64,000 nucleotides of DNA, from assembly GCF_027923385.1 (NCBI RefSeq), contig NZ_BSEC01000001.1:434001-498000 (forward strand), written 5' to 3'. Each line of letters starts with the position of its first letter. Position 1 is the first letter of the stretch. A program made the translations under genes and the position numbers. The notes under the pieces are model-generated. The model made no database searches and was not told where the DNA came from. It saw nothing but the letters and a program-made list of their open reading frames with translations. Below, piece after piece: positions 53,556-62,190 of this stretch. This DNA comes from Methylocystis echinoides (lineage in GTDB: Bacteria; Pseudomonadota; Alphaproteobacteria; Rhizobiales; Beijerinckiaceae).

Positions 53556-54385
53556 TGCTGGGCGCGCTGATCATCGTCTTCCGCGAGGCCATCGAGGCGG
53601 GCCTCATCATCGGTATTGTCGCCGCGGTGACGCGCGGCGTGGAGGGGTCGCGCGCGCATATCGCGGGCGGCGTCGCGGCCGGCGTGTTTGGCGCGCTGAT
53701 CGTGGCGGCCTTCGCCGAGCAGCTCTCCAAAGCCTTCGCGGGCGCCGGTCAGGAGCTCTTCAACGCGGCGGTGCTGATGATCGCCGTCGTGATGCTTGCG
53801 TGGCACAATATCTGGATGGCCCGCCACGGACGTGAACTGGCCCAGGAGCTCTCCGACGTCGGCCGCGCGGTGGCGCGGGGCGACCGCACGCTGTTCGCGC
53901 TCGCGACGGTCGTCGGCCTCGCCGTGCTGCGCGAGGGCTCGGAAGTCGCGCTGTTTCTCTATGGCGTGCTGGCGTCCGGCGAGTCGGCGGGCAGCGTGCT
54001 CGTCGGCGGGCTCGCCGGCCTCGCGCTCGGCGCCGCGACGAGCCTTGCGACCTTCTACGGCCTCGTCTCCATTCCGCCGAAACGCCTTTTCGCGGTGACG
54101 ACCTGGCTCATCACCTTTCTTGCGGCGGGGCTTGCGGCGCAGGCCGTCGCCTTTCTGCAGCAGGCGGGGACGATCACCGCGCTCACCGACACGCTTTGGG
54201 ACACGTCCTGGATTCTCTCCGACAAGAGCATTCCCGGCCGCGTGCTGCATACGCTGATCGGCTATGCCGACCAGCCGTCGCAGATGCAGGTCGTCGCTTA
54301 CATCGCGACCATCGCCGCAATCGTCGCCGCGACGAAACTCACTTCCATGACCGCGCATGCGCCGGCGCAGGCGCCGGCGGAATAG
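53555..54385 (+). CDS. FTR1-family iron permease
   Basis: A 276-residue permease with seven predicted membrane helices. The iron-ligand motifs are REAIEAGLIIGI near residue 10 and REGSEVALFLYG near 130, both of the R-E-x-x-E type that passes iron in FTR1/EfeU. It should import iron together with the cupredoxin protein, forming a minimal two-gene system without EfeB peroxidase. Start overlaps the upstream stop. Its last 47 bases overlap the 3' end of the convergent DUF1259 gene. Confidence 0.9.
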   Translation: MLGALIIVFREAIEAGLIIGIVAAVTRGVEGSRAHIAGGVAAGVFGALIVAAFAEQLSKAFAGAGQELFNAAVLMIAVVMLAWHNIWMARHGRELAQELSDVGRAVARGDRTLFALATVVGLAVLREGSEVALFLYGVLASGESAGSVLVGGLAGLALGAATSLATFYGLVSIPPKRLFAVTTWLITFLAAGLAAQAVAFLQQAGTITALTDTLWDTSWILSDKSIPGRVLHTLIGYADQPSQMQVVAYIATIAAIVAATKLTSMTAHAPAQAPAE

Positions 54386-55265
54386 CGGACTGGTCCGAGC
54401 CGATCACGTCGAGACCCGCCCGCAGCGACCGGGCGAGTTTCAGGGCGTCGTCCTGCGCGAAGACATGGACGAAGAAGAGACGCGGCTCGTCGCTCACCAT
54501 ATGATTGTGCAGGGCGGTCACCGCGACGCCGTTCGATTGCAACGTCTTCAGAAGCGGGGCCGTCTCGCGGCCAAGCACGACGAAATCGCCGGCGACCGCC
54601 GCCTTTCCGTTCCCTGTCGGCTGGAAATTCAGCGTGATCGCCATGCCCATGGCCGGCGGCGCGGCCATGCCGGCGATCCGCGCCTCGTCGGGGCGCGGAA
54701 TGCTGAACTGGATGACGCCGCCGCCGCTCTTTCCCTTCGCGCCGAGAATGGCGTCGAGTTCGGCGGCGTCGAAGCCAGGCTGTGGCGGCTCCGACGCGGC
54801 CTTCACCGGCACGCCGAATGGGGTCTTCGTCTCGGCCAGCGCCTCGCGAATGGCGCGGGCGAGCACGACCGGATCGCCAAAGCCCGAGACATGCATGTAG
54901 ACCGTCGCCGGCGCCGCCCGCAGCAGATGATTATGCAGGCCGGTGACGCCGACGCCGTCGGCGAGCAGCGACCGCAGCACCGGCTGCGTCTCGGCCTCGG
55001 TCAGCACGAGATCGCCCATCATCATGGCCTGCGCGCCGATCTGCTCGAAGGCGATCCAGCCGGTGAGCGCGAGCGCGGGGCGGATGTCGACCTCGTCCAG
55101 CGTCACGTGGAGATCGCCGCGCGGCAGGGGGTATTTGTGAACCGCGCCGATGACGGCGGCTTCCCTGTCCATCACGGCGTCGACGCGCGACCAGTCGACT
55201 TCCGCGCGCGCGGGCGTGGTGAGCAGGAGGCCCGCCAAGGCGAGCGTGACGGGGGCGTATCGCAT
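54339..55265 (-). CDS. DUF1259 (LppY/LpqO-like) exported protein
   Basis: A 308-residue protein with signal peptide (MRYAPVTLALAGLLLTTPAR). Two similar halves each contain a His pair: VGVTGLHNHLLRAAPATVYM and VAVTALHNHMVSDEPRLFFV, the DUF1259 hallmark, which could bind metal. AAAGGGA is correctly placed before the ATG. Its 3' end overlaps the permease gene on the other strand. Function unknown. Confidence 0.9.
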   Translation of the reverse strand: MRYAPVTLALAGLLLTTPARAEVDWSRVDAVMDREAAVIGAVHKYPLPRGDLHVTLDEVDIRPALALTGWIAFEQIGAQAMMMGDLVLTEAETQPVLRSLLADGVGVTGLHNHLLRAAPATVYMHVSGFGDPVVLARAIREALAETKTPFGVPVKAASEPPQPGFDAAELDAILGAKGKSGGGVIQFSIPRPDEARIAGMAAPPAMGMAITLNFQPTGNGKAAVAGDFVVLGRETAPLLKTLQSNGVAVTALHNHMVSDEPRLFFVHVFAQDDALKLARSLRAGLDVIGSDQSAIPPAPAPAHARSWK

Positions 55266-55407
55266 GAGCTGTCCCTTTCGGCATGCGGCCGCAGCGGCCT
55301 GTGCCAGAAATGGCGCGGCGAATGGGGCAGGACAGCTCTGCCGGAAAAGCGGCTTTGCCCTTCCTCCACCAGAGGGGGGCTTTAGCCGACCGTCTGCGTC
55401 GGGCGGC

Positions 55408-55833
55408 TCAATCCCGGGCGACGATGTTGATTCTCTTGATGACCCTCTCCGGCTCCGGCCGCACCAGATCGACGGAGAGCAGGCCGTTCACCAGATCCGC
55501 GCCCATCACCTGCATGCCCTCGGCGAGGAGAAAGGCGCGCTGGAACTGGCGGGCGGCGATGCCGCGATGCAGGAAATGCCGCTCGCGCTCGTCGACCTGG
55601 CGCCCACGGATCACGAGCTGGTTTTCCTCGAGCGACACATCGAGCTGGTCGCGGGTGAAGCCGGCGACGGCGAGGGTGATGCGCAGCCGTTCGGGTTCGT
55701 CCTCCGTGCGCGGCAGGCGCTCGATGTTATAGGGCGGATAGCCGTCCGAGCCGCTGCGGGTGACACGGTCGAGCGCGCGCTCGATTTCATCGAAGCCGAG
55801 CAGGAACGGCGAGTTGAGAGGGGGACGCGACAT
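55408..55833 (-). CDS. Hsp20 small heat-shock protein
   Basis: A 141-residue alpha-crystallin-type chaperone of the IbpA class: PPYNIERLPRTEDEPERLRI, LAVAGFTRDQLDVSLEENQL and the conserved FLHRGIAARQFQRAFLLAEG. It holds unfolding proteins. AAAGGG before the ATG. No ROSE-type thermometer is obvious in the short leader. The DUF1150 gene that is often its neighbour is at 42536. Confidence 0.93.
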   Translation of the reverse strand: MSRPPLNSPFLLGFDEIERALDRVTRSGSDGYPPYNIERLPRTEDEPERLRITLAVAGFTRDQLDVSLEENQLVIRGRQVDERERHFLHRGIAARQFQRAFLLAEGMQVMGADLVNGLLSVDLVRPEPERVIKRINIVARD

Positions 55834-56006
55834 TGCAGTGAAGCCCTTTTGGCGCCTCGTTTCACGGGACCCGTCTGGCGTCCCGGCTGCATCAATTTAC
55901 GCCAGGCGCGCCCGCGCGATCAAGCGGGCTCTCGGGCTCGCGCGCCATTGACGCCAGTGGCGCGGGTCCCCATCTGCGGCTAATCTTTTCTCGCGCCGGG
56001 GCCGAC

Positions 56007-56414
56007 ATGCGGCAACTCAAACTCAGATTGCCGCTCCTGCTTCTCGCGCTCGCGTCGGCGCCGGCCCTCGCCGAAGAGACGCCGTCCATCATCTCGCCGG
56101 AGGGCGAGCATTTCACGCTCACGCCCGTCGAGGGTGGCTTCATGCGTCTCGACAAGCGGTCCGGCGCCGTCTCCTTCTGCACGGCGAAGGAGGGCGTGTC
56201 CGTCTGCCGGCTCGGCGCCGACGAGCGCGCCGCGCTGGAAGCCGAGATCGAGCGCCTGCGCGCCGAGAACGCCCGGCTGAAGACCGCCGCCGCGCCGCCC
56301 TCCACCCTGCCGCGCGAGGAGGATTTCGAACGGGCGCTGTCCTTTACCGAGCGCTTTCTGCGACGCATAATGCGGCTTTTCAGGGAAGAATCGTCGAATG
56401 ACGGCAAGCTTTGA
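56007..56414 (+). CDS. Exported coiled-coil protein
   Basis: A 135-residue protein. Signal peptide to about residue 22 (LPLLLLALASAPALAEE), a short beta region with EGEHFTLTPVEGGFMRLDKR and two Cys, then a coiled coil (LEAEIERLRAENARLKTA) and a basic amphipathic end (RFLRRIMRLF). The next gene overlaps its end or starts soon after. Function unknown; it looks like an envelope-associated protein. Confidence 0.72.
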   Translation: MRQLKLRLPLLLLALASAPALAEETPSIISPEGEHFTLTPVEGGFMRLDKRSGAVSFCTAKEGVSVCRLGADERAALEAEIERLRAENARLKTAAAPPSTLPREEDFERALSFTERFLRRIMRLFREESSNDGKL

Positions 56415-56443
56415 TCCCGCCGCCGCGACAAACGGGGGCGCCC

Positions 56444-56836
56444 ATGGCGGAGAATGAACCTTTCGCCAATTGGCCGCATCTTGACAGGCCCGCGCCGCCG
56501 GCCGACCGGCGCGATTATCTGATCCTTCCCGGCTCACCTGAAACGGAATCACAGCACATGGCGTCACGGAACGCGCTTGAAAATTTTCTCGGCGGCTCGC
56601 CGCTCTATGTCGCGGTTCGACTGTTTTTCGTCTCTCTGGTCGTTGGCGCGCTGCTCATGTGGCTGGAGTTGCGGCCGGCCGATATTCTGCGCGGGGTGCA
56701 GGCTTTCTTCGACCGGATCTATCAGCTCGGCTTCGGCGCGGTGCGCGAGCTCGTCAGCTATGTGCTCGCCGGCGCGGTCTTCGTGGTGCCGGCCTGGCTG
56801 GTGCTGCGGCTGATGAGCGTGGGCGGCCGCAAGTGA
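56444..56836 (+). CDS. DUF6460-like membrane protein
   Basis: A 130-residue protein with a polar start and two membrane helices: YVAVRLFFVSLVVGALLMWL and LVSYVLAGAVFVVPAWLVLR around an amphipathic segment with LRPADILRGVQAFFDRIYQL. It resembles DUF6460 proteins of Hyphomicrobiales. The ATG at 56444 is preferred over a TTG at 56411. It is coupled to the following gene by a GTGA overlap. Confidence 0.72.
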   Translation: MAENEPFANWPHLDRPAPPADRRDYLILPGSPETESQHMASRNALENFLGGSPLYVAVRLFFVSLVVGALLMWLELRPADILRGVQAFFDRIYQLGFGAVRELVSYVLAGAVFVVPAWLVLRLMSVGGRK

Positions 56837-57120
56837 GCCGCGCCGTCTTCGCCGCCCTCCTGCTCGCGACGACGCCCGCGCTGGCGTCGAGCGAGGACGC
56901 CTGGAAAGAGTTCCGGGAGAATGTGCGGACCGCCTGCGCCAAAGCGGTGGCGGAGCGCCTCAAGGACGCGAAGATCGACGTCGATCCCTTCGGCAGCGAG
57001 TCCTATGGCGTCGCGATCGCGCGGGGCGTCTCGACAGACGCGAAGGCGCCGCGCGCCATCGTCTGCATCTTCGACAAGCGCTCCAAGGCGGTGGAGACCA
57101 GCGGCGAACTGACGCCCTGA
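56833..57120 (+). CDS. Small exported protein
   Basis: A 95-residue protein from a GTG that overlaps the stop of the preceding gene. Residues 1-17 are a signal peptide (VSRAVFAALLLATTPALASS). The rest contains EDAWKEFRENVRTACAKAVA and VDPFGSESYGVAIARG, with two Cys. It completes a three-gene envelope cluster. Function unknown. Confidence 0.7.
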   Translation: MSRAVFAALLLATTPALASSEDAWKEFRENVRTACAKAVAERLKDAKIDVDPFGSESYGVAIARGVSTDAKAPRAIVCIFDKRSKAVETSGELTP

Positions 57121-57163
57121 ACCTCCGCCCGCGCAGAAAGGCGTCCGTGCGCGCTTCCGCGTT

Positions 57164-58042
57164 CTAGCGGCGTCTGATCGACGAGGTCAGATCGCCGGCG
57201 CCGGCGGCGGGGTCGATGGGGCCGAAATTGTCGCCGCCCTCATAGGCCGCGGCGGGCGGGCGGCCAGTCGCGTCATTATCGGTTTCATCCGCAGCGGCGG
57301 GACGCGCGTTGCGCATGGCGACGAGCGGCGATTCCTCCGGCGGCGGCAGCGTCTCCTGCGGCGCGGGCTTGCAGATCGTGCGGCCGGAACGGCCGTGCAT
57401 GGCGAGATCGACGTGAATGTGATTGTAGTGGAAGGCGTTGGAGCCCGGCGACAAGACGGTGCTGAAATGCTCGCAGGAGCCGCGATGCACGTCCATCAGG
57501 AAGGCGCGCGTCTGCTCGTCGCCGCGCCACCAGTCCTGAACCAGCGTGATCCTGCGCCCGTCCTCGAGCACGAAGCCGCCGATGTCGAGCGCATTGCCGA
57601 AGGAATGTTCGGAGAGCTGCGCGCCGCTCTGGTTGTTCATGCCCCGGCAGGCGTAGGAGCCCATTGAATCGATGCGCACGACGCGCTGGCCGAAGCGCGC
57701 CTGCGCGGCCGGCTGCACCGTGTCGCCGAGCCACTGTTCGAGCTCCGCCACCATGGAGCAGTCGAGCGTCGCCGTGGCGTTGAAGGCGACCGCGCCGCCC
57801 TGCAGGGCGGTGACCTTGAAGGGTTTCGTCAGCCCGCAAATGCCCGGGCCGTCCACCTCATTGGCCAGCGCGATGAAGTCGGAGGGCTGCACCTTGCGCT
57901 GCGCGATGCAGGCGTTCTCGGCCTGCGTCCGCCAGGCCGGCCGCGTCGGCTTGAACGGCCCCGCGCATCCCGCGAGCGTCGCGACGGCGAGAAGAAGGAG
58001 GAGCGTGACGCGGCGGGACATGCCGCGCAGCTTGGTCGACAA
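57164..58042 (-). CDS. Extensin-like lipoprotein (LAS/peptidase M15-like fold)
   Basis: A 292-residue protein. A lipobox lies at LAGC after a leader helix. The extensin-like domain has VTALQGGAVAFNATATLDCS, RIDSMGSYACRGMNN, LSEHSFGNALDIGGF and HYNHIHVDLAMHG. The two His motifs are those of a metal-binding D-Ala-D-Ala carboxypeptidase-like fold, so a role in peptidoglycan trimming is likely, at the outer membrane. An acidic, Pro-rich C-terminal tail follows. Either of two close ATGs could be the start. Confidence 0.88.
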   Translation of the reverse strand: MSTKLRGMSRRVTLLLLLAVATLAGCAGPFKPTRPAWRTQAENACIAQRKVQPSDFIALANEVDGPGICGLTKPFKVTALQGGAVAFNATATLDCSMVAELEQWLGDTVQPAAQARFGQRVVRIDSMGSYACRGMNNQSGAQLSEHSFGNALDIGGFVLEDGRRITLVQDWWRGDEQTRAFLMDVHRGSCEHFSTVLSPGSNAFHYNHIHVDLAMHGRSGRTICKPAPQETLPPPEESPLVAMRNARPAAADETDNDATGRPPAAAYEGGDNFGPIDPAAGAGDLTSSIRRR

Positions 58043-58169
58043 TCCGTTAACCGAGCGTCGAAAAGTTTAGTTAATGTCAGGAAAATCGCGGCCTGTTGCG
58101 CAATAACAACGAGGACTTCGGTCTTCCTAAATTACGCCAAGGCCTGCTCCGTATTATGCTTAAGTTATG

Positions 58170-58187
58170 GCTGGTAGCTAGACCAGC
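58170..58187. promoter_or_regulatory. Small palindrome before the nuclease-like gene
   Basis: GCTGGT, AGCTAG, ACCAGC: a perfect six-base inverted repeat with a six-base centre, 30-47 bases before the ATG of the nuclease-like gene. Its position fits an operator or a leader hairpin. No regulator gene is adjacent. Confidence 0.35.
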
Positions 58188-58216
58188 TTGCCCGGATTGT
58201 GCGCAAGGAGGAGATT

Positions 58217-58813
58217 ATGAGCGTTAACCAACTTGCCGCGAACATTTTTCAGGACCTGATAGGCGAGCTTTTTGACCGGAAAGTCATGGGTAATTTATAT
58301 CGTCCGCACTATGTCGAGCGTCTTGTTGTCAAAGGGCTCGGCGAAGGTTTCAGCCTTACGAGCGCGGATTGGTCAGGGTGGGATATTGAGCACTCATGCG
58401 GCGTTCGGATAGAGGTCAAGCAGTCCGCAGCGCTACAAACGTGGACAGGCCGAGAATCTGTCAACGGACGCACAACGCCGGGCTCGTTCGATATTGCTCC
58501 ACGAACCGGCTATTTCGATGGGGGCAGCACGCTCTGGGTGAAGCATCCCGGCCGACCTGCGCAGATTTACATCTTCGCGTGGCACCCGATCACGGAACTC
58601 GATGTCTGTGATCAGCGGGACCCAGCGCAATGGCGTTTTTTCGTCACTCCGGCTTGCGAGCTCCCAGAGAAGCAAAAAACGATTTCGAGACGAGTTGTAG
58701 AAACCAGATGGTCCGCTGTCGGTTTCGACGAGTTGCGGAACGCTCTACTCGGCGCTATCGACGCACTGAAACACAGCCACCCCATTTCTGGTTCGGAGGG
58801 CTCATTGCTCTGA
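58217..58813 (+). CDS. Possible PD-(D/E)XK nuclease-like protein, lone
   Basis: A 198-residue soluble protein. The segment DWSGWDIEHSCGVRIEVKQS (about 52-71) has the order Asp, then E-V-K on a strand, as in PD-(D/E)XK nucleases and restriction endonucleases. It continues with QTWTGRESVNGRTTPGSFDI and IYIFAWHPITELDV. AGGAGG before the ATG. Base composition is lower in GC than its neighbours. No methyltransferase or partner gene is next to it, so if it cuts DNA its control is unclear. It could also be a non-catalytic relative. Family not certain. Confidence 0.65.
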   Translation: MSVNQLAANIFQDLIGELFDRKVMGNLYRPHYVERLVVKGLGEGFSLTSADWSGWDIEHSCGVRIEVKQSAALQTWTGRESVNGRTTPGSFDIAPRTGYFDGGSTLWVKHPGRPAQIYIFAWHPITELDVCDQRDPAQWRFFVTPACELPEKQKTISRRVVETRWSAVGFDELRNALLGAIDALKHSHPISGSEGSLL

Positions 58814-58850
58814 TTGCATTAAACCATCGGTATCGGTCCGCAAAAAGTTC

Positions 58851-58874
58851 ATCCCCGGCCTGAGGGCCGGGGAT
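58851..58874 (-). terminator. Hairpin terminator after the DUF2852 gene
   Basis: ATCCCCGGCC and GGCCGGGGAT form a perfect ten-pair stem with a TGAG loop. On the minus strand it is followed by GAACTTTTTG, so it can end the leftward transcript of the DUF2852 gene; it may also serve the rightward gene before it. Confidence 0.65.
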
Positions 58875-58894
58875 TTGTGCACTCTCTCGTTAGC

Positions 58895-59347
58895 TTACTG
58901 CCCTTTTCTCGCGCGCATGAAGGAGTCGAACTCCTCGCGGTCGCGGGCGCGGCGCAGTTCGTCGATATGCTCGGCGAATGCGCGTTCGGCTTCGGCGAGC
59001 TTGCGGCGCTCTTCCTCGAGCCGGGCGAGTTCGCCCTCGCGCCATTCGTCGAAGGCGACATTGCCGGTCGAGCGCATGAAGGAGGGGCCGGCCCAGCCCG
59101 CCTCGCGCGACGCGTCGCCGAAAGCGGTTTTGACCTTCGCGCCCTGCTCGGCGGCGAAGGAGAAGAAATCGCCCTCATAGCCGAAGCTCTTGCCCCACAG
59201 CTTCAGGAACAGCAGGGCGAGGCCGATCGGCCAGAAGATGAAGAAGCCCAGAACGACGGCCGCGACTTCGAACGGCCTCCAATGCGCGCACCCGCCCTGA
59301 CGCCCCCAGGGGGAAGCGGACACTCGGGAATAACGATCGCAGCTCAT
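58895..59347 (-). CDS. DUF2852 membrane protein
   Basis: A 150-residue protein of the DUF2852 family. One membrane helix (EVAAVVLGFFIFWPIGLALL) precedes FLKLWGKSFGYEGDFFSFAA and the typical GNVAFDEWREGELARLEEER, then a coiled end (LAEAERAFAEHIDELRRA). Function unknown; widespread in Hyphomicrobiales. A strong promoter with an overlapping palindrome lies just upstream. Confidence 0.85.
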   Translation of the reverse strand: MSCDRYSRVSASPWGRQGGCAHWRPFEVAAVVLGFFIFWPIGLALLFLKLWGKSFGYEGDFFSFAAEQGAKVKTAFGDASREAGWAGPSFMRSTGNVAFDEWREGELARLEEERRKLAEAERAFAEHIDELRRARDREEFDSFMRARKGQ

Positions 59348-59390
59348 GTTTGGCTCCAGTTTGTGCTCGGCCCCGGTCTCCGGTCGCCGA

Positions 59391-59426
59391 TGTCAATGTT
59401 ATAAACATTAACATGGGTTTTGACAA
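59391..59426 (-). promoter_or_regulatory. Sigma-70 promoter with overlapping operator
   Basis: On the minus strand TTGTCA (59426-59421), 17 bases, TATAAC (59403-59398): a near-consensus promoter for the DUF2852 gene. A palindrome covers the -10 box: TGTCAATGTT (59391-59400), ATA, AACATTAACA (59404-59413), ten-base arms with one mismatch. That is a classic repressor arrangement; the regulator is unknown. Confidence 0.75.
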
Positions 59427-59497
59427 GGAGCGGGGCCTTGGGCGCTCGCGGGACGCGCCCGCCAGCCGCAGAGATGTCGGGGGCGCAGCCCCGCCTT

Positions 59498-59938
59498 TCA
59501 AGACGCTTCGGGCGACGCGCTCAAAATCCAGGTGCGGTCGCAGAAGGCGACATAAAGGCGCTCCTGCCCCAGCGCCGCGCCCAGTTCGACGGCAAGGTCG
59601 TTGAGCATGGCTTCGATCTCGTCATCTGGCAGATGGCCGAGATAGGCGTGGACGGCCTCGCCGGTGAAAATGGCGACGGGCTCGCGGTCGGAGCCGGCGC
59701 CGCCGCCCTCTTTCGGCCAGGCGTAGGTGACTTCGGCGCGGGTGAACATGCCGGAGAGGGCGGGCTTTCCCGCCTCGACCCGGGCCCGCATCCAGCGCCG
59801 CGCCGTGCGCACCGCCTCGGAGACGTCGAAGACGCGCCCCTCGGGGTCCCATCCCTCGCGCAGGCCGACGGTGATGCGAAAATCCCGGCGCGGCCCGCGC
59901 GAGCCGGGGACGATGCGGTACTTTTCAGATTCGTCCAT
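59498..59938 (-). CDS. Conserved-looking hypothetical protein
   Basis: A 146-residue alpha/beta protein, beginning MDESEKYRIVPGSRGPRRDF. It has RITVGLREGWDPEGRVFDVS, AVHAYLGHLPDDEIEAMLND and LGQERLYVAFCDRTWIL near the end. No signal peptide or membrane part. I do not recognise the family. Lies alone between the DUF2852 promoter and a large unknown gene. Confidence 0.65.
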   Translation of the reverse strand: MDESEKYRIVPGSRGPRRDFRITVGLREGWDPEGRVFDVSEAVRTARRWMRARVEAGKPALSGMFTRAEVTYAWPKEGGGAGSDREPVAIFTGEAVHAYLGHLPDDEIEAMLNDLAVELGAALGQERLYVAFCDRTWILSASPEAS

Positions 59939-60011
59939 GGGCGGAAGATAGGCCTCCGGGCTTGCGCGGATGAAACGATTTGCGCTGAAGGCGGGCGCGC
60001 GCGAGTGCGCC

Positions 60012-62027
60012 TTACCCGCCGAGCAGCCGTCTCAGGAATCCTTTCGGCTTCTCGACGGATGCCGTCGGCGCCGCCGGCGCGGGCTGGGCGGCGGCGGTCA
60101 TGCCGGTGGCGACGCGCGTCTGTTCGGCCGCCGCCTCGACGCCCGCGCGGGAGAGCAGCGCCGCGAGCGGCGGGGCCGAACTGGCCGAGACCCAGCGGCC
60201 AGCGCGGCGGGCGGCGAGATAATCGGTGAGCGCGGCCACGCTCTGCGCGTCGCGACTGCGCTCGAAATGATGCATGGCGCGCTCGACCGCGCCGGCGTCG
60301 GCGAGCATTCGCGCGGCGCGGGCGGCGTCGCGCCGCAGGAGGGGATCGGGCGAGAGGCCGATGCGCGCCTCGCACAGGATGCGCGCATCGTCTTCCTGCA
60401 TGAGCGCGCCAAGCACGGCGATCTGCGCCGCTGCGTCGAGGCCGGGCGGGGCGATCCCCTCGGCGCCGCAGGCGGCGGCGTAGCGGGCGGGCAGCGGCGC
60501 CCCGCTCCGGCCTTCGGCGACGATGCGCGATTCAGTCGCGAGACCCGCGAGCGGACCGCCCTTTGCGAGCGCCGCGGCGACGGCCGGATCGGCCGCATAG
60601 GCGCCGTAGCCGCCGATCGCCTGAAGCGCCGGCGCGGCGTCGCGGGCCAGCGCCACGAAGCTCGCCTGTTGCAGCGGCTCGAACAGATCCCAAAGACCCA
60701 CGGCCGAAAAGCGCCCCGGCAGGCCCGCGCGAGTCAGCGCCTCGTTGAACAGCGAGACGAGCTTTTCGCGCCGGCCCTTGAGTCCGGCGGCGCGTTCGGC
60801 GAAGGCGCGGGCGGCGGCGCCCGTGCCGATCCGCGCGCCGGCCGCCTCGGCGCGTCGCATCAGTTCGTCGAGAAGAAGATCGTCGTCGAGCCGACGCGGC
60901 GTCAGCCCATCCGCCTCCACGCGGAACAGCCGCACGAAAGGCGGCCCGCCCGGATCGGCGCCCGCGACGCCGAGATCGCCGGCGCGGGCGGCGGGGCAGA
61001 CGAGACCGACGTCGTCGCCAAGCGCGGCGCCGTAGAAATCGATCTCGATCGTCTCGCCCATCCCCGCGGCGTTGCGGTCGACGCCGCGCCGCACGGCGAC
61101 GCCATCGGCTTCGGCGGAGTCGGGGTCGAGCAGCAGATTGAGGAGATTGGCGACGACGACGGCGTCGGTCGCCTCGACCGCGTCGGGGTGTTCGGCGGAA
61201 TCGCCAATCGCCTGGCGAATGTCGTCGAAGGTCAGCGGGTCGATCACCGGCTCGCCGGCGGCCTTTTGCTCCTGCATCCAGCCGCGCAGGCGGCGCCGCT
61301 GATTGAGCGCCATGGCGACGCAGCTTCGGCTGAGAAGCGTCGCGCTCTCTTCCAGCGAGTCTGTCAGCCGCAGGCGCAAGGCCGCGCGCGGCGCGCCATT
61401 CTCGCCGAGCCATTGCTGCATGATCGCGAAGGGGGCGTGGCGCGTGTCGGCGGCCGCCTCGCTCTCGAGCGCGCGCGCTTCGAGCAGCAGCCTGCTCTGC
61501 CAGGCGGGAAAGATGCGTCGCGCTGGCGACAGACGCAGCACCGGCGCGCCGCCCGGCCCCTGCTCGAAGGCGCGGCGCTGGCCAAACGCCCACACGAGCC
61601 GCACGCCGGCCGCGACGGTCTGCTCGCGCGCCAGCCGTTCGACGTCGCCGCGCGCCGGCAGCGGGACAAGACGAAACTGCGCCGTTTCGGACCCATTGCC
61701 CTCGGGCAGCAGCGTCATCAGCAGGCGATAGTCGCCGCCCGCGGGGAGATCGCGCTCGGCGCAAAGATGCAGCGTCAGCGCGTCGCCGTTCGCATCGGTC
61801 AGGCGCAGGTAGCGGTGCTCGGCGGGAATGTCGAACATCGCGACGCCCGCGCGCCAGCGGGGCGCGTCGATGACGTCGACGAGCGTCGGCTCTGTCGTGA
61901 AGGCGTCGTCCTGCGCCGAGACGACGGTGAGCGCCGGACGCGCCGGCGCGCGCTCGGCGCCGTCGAAGCCGCCAATGACGAGACGGCGTCCGCCGCCCCA
62001 GAAATAATCCAGTTGTTCCTGCCACAT
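60012..62027 (-). CDS. Large protein of unknown function
   Basis: With a start at 62027 (MWQEQLDYFWGGGRRLVIGG) this is a 671-residue protein; the open frame continues to 62174 but its extra 49 residues are basic, without homology features, and run towards the riboswitch. The first 200 residues appear beta-rich (FDIPAEHRYLRLTDANGDAL, GDYRLLMTLLPEGNGSETAQ); the rest is helical with Ala- and Arg-rich repeats. It ends with an amphipathic KPKGFLRRLLGG. No membrane helix, signal or catalytic motif recognised. Divergent from the glycine cleavage operon. Confidence 0.68.
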   Translation of the reverse strand: MWQEQLDYFWGGGRRLVIGGFDGAERAPARPALTVVSAQDDAFTTEPTLVDVIDAPRWRAGVAMFDIPAEHRYLRLTDANGDALTLHLCAERDLPAGGDYRLLMTLLPEGNGSETAQFRLVPLPARGDVERLAREQTVAAGVRLVWAFGQRRAFEQGPGGAPVLRLSPARRIFPAWQSRLLLEARALESEAAADTRHAPFAIMQQWLGENGAPRAALRLRLTDSLEESATLLSRSCVAMALNQRRRLRGWMQEQKAAGEPVIDPLTFDDIRQAIGDSAEHPDAVEATDAVVVANLLNLLLDPDSAEADGVAVRRGVDRNAAGMGETIEIDFYGAALGDDVGLVCPAARAGDLGVAGADPGGPPFVRLFRVEADGLTPRRLDDDLLLDELMRRAEAAGARIGTGAAARAFAERAAGLKGRREKLVSLFNEALTRAGLPGRFSAVGLWDLFEPLQQASFVALARDAAPALQAIGGYGAYAADPAVAAALAKGGPLAGLATESRIVAEGRSGAPLPARYAAACGAEGIAPPGLDAAAQIAVLGALMQEDDARILCEARIGLSPDPLLRRDAARAARMLADAGAVERAMHHFERSRDAQSVAALTDYLAARRAGRWVSASSAPPLAALLSRAGVEAAAEQTRVATGMTAAAQPAPAAPTASVEKPKGFLRRLLGG

Positions 62028-62190
62028 TCGCCGTAGCGCCCGGGTGATGAGTCTGCCGAATGCATGGCGCCACGGTCCATGCGCGAAGAAACGCCGGCGG
62101 CAGGATAACCGGGCGCGCCCCGGCCGCGCAAATGCGCGCAAAAGCGGCTTGACGCGCATTTGATACAGGCCCATCTTCCAGTTGTGGACT

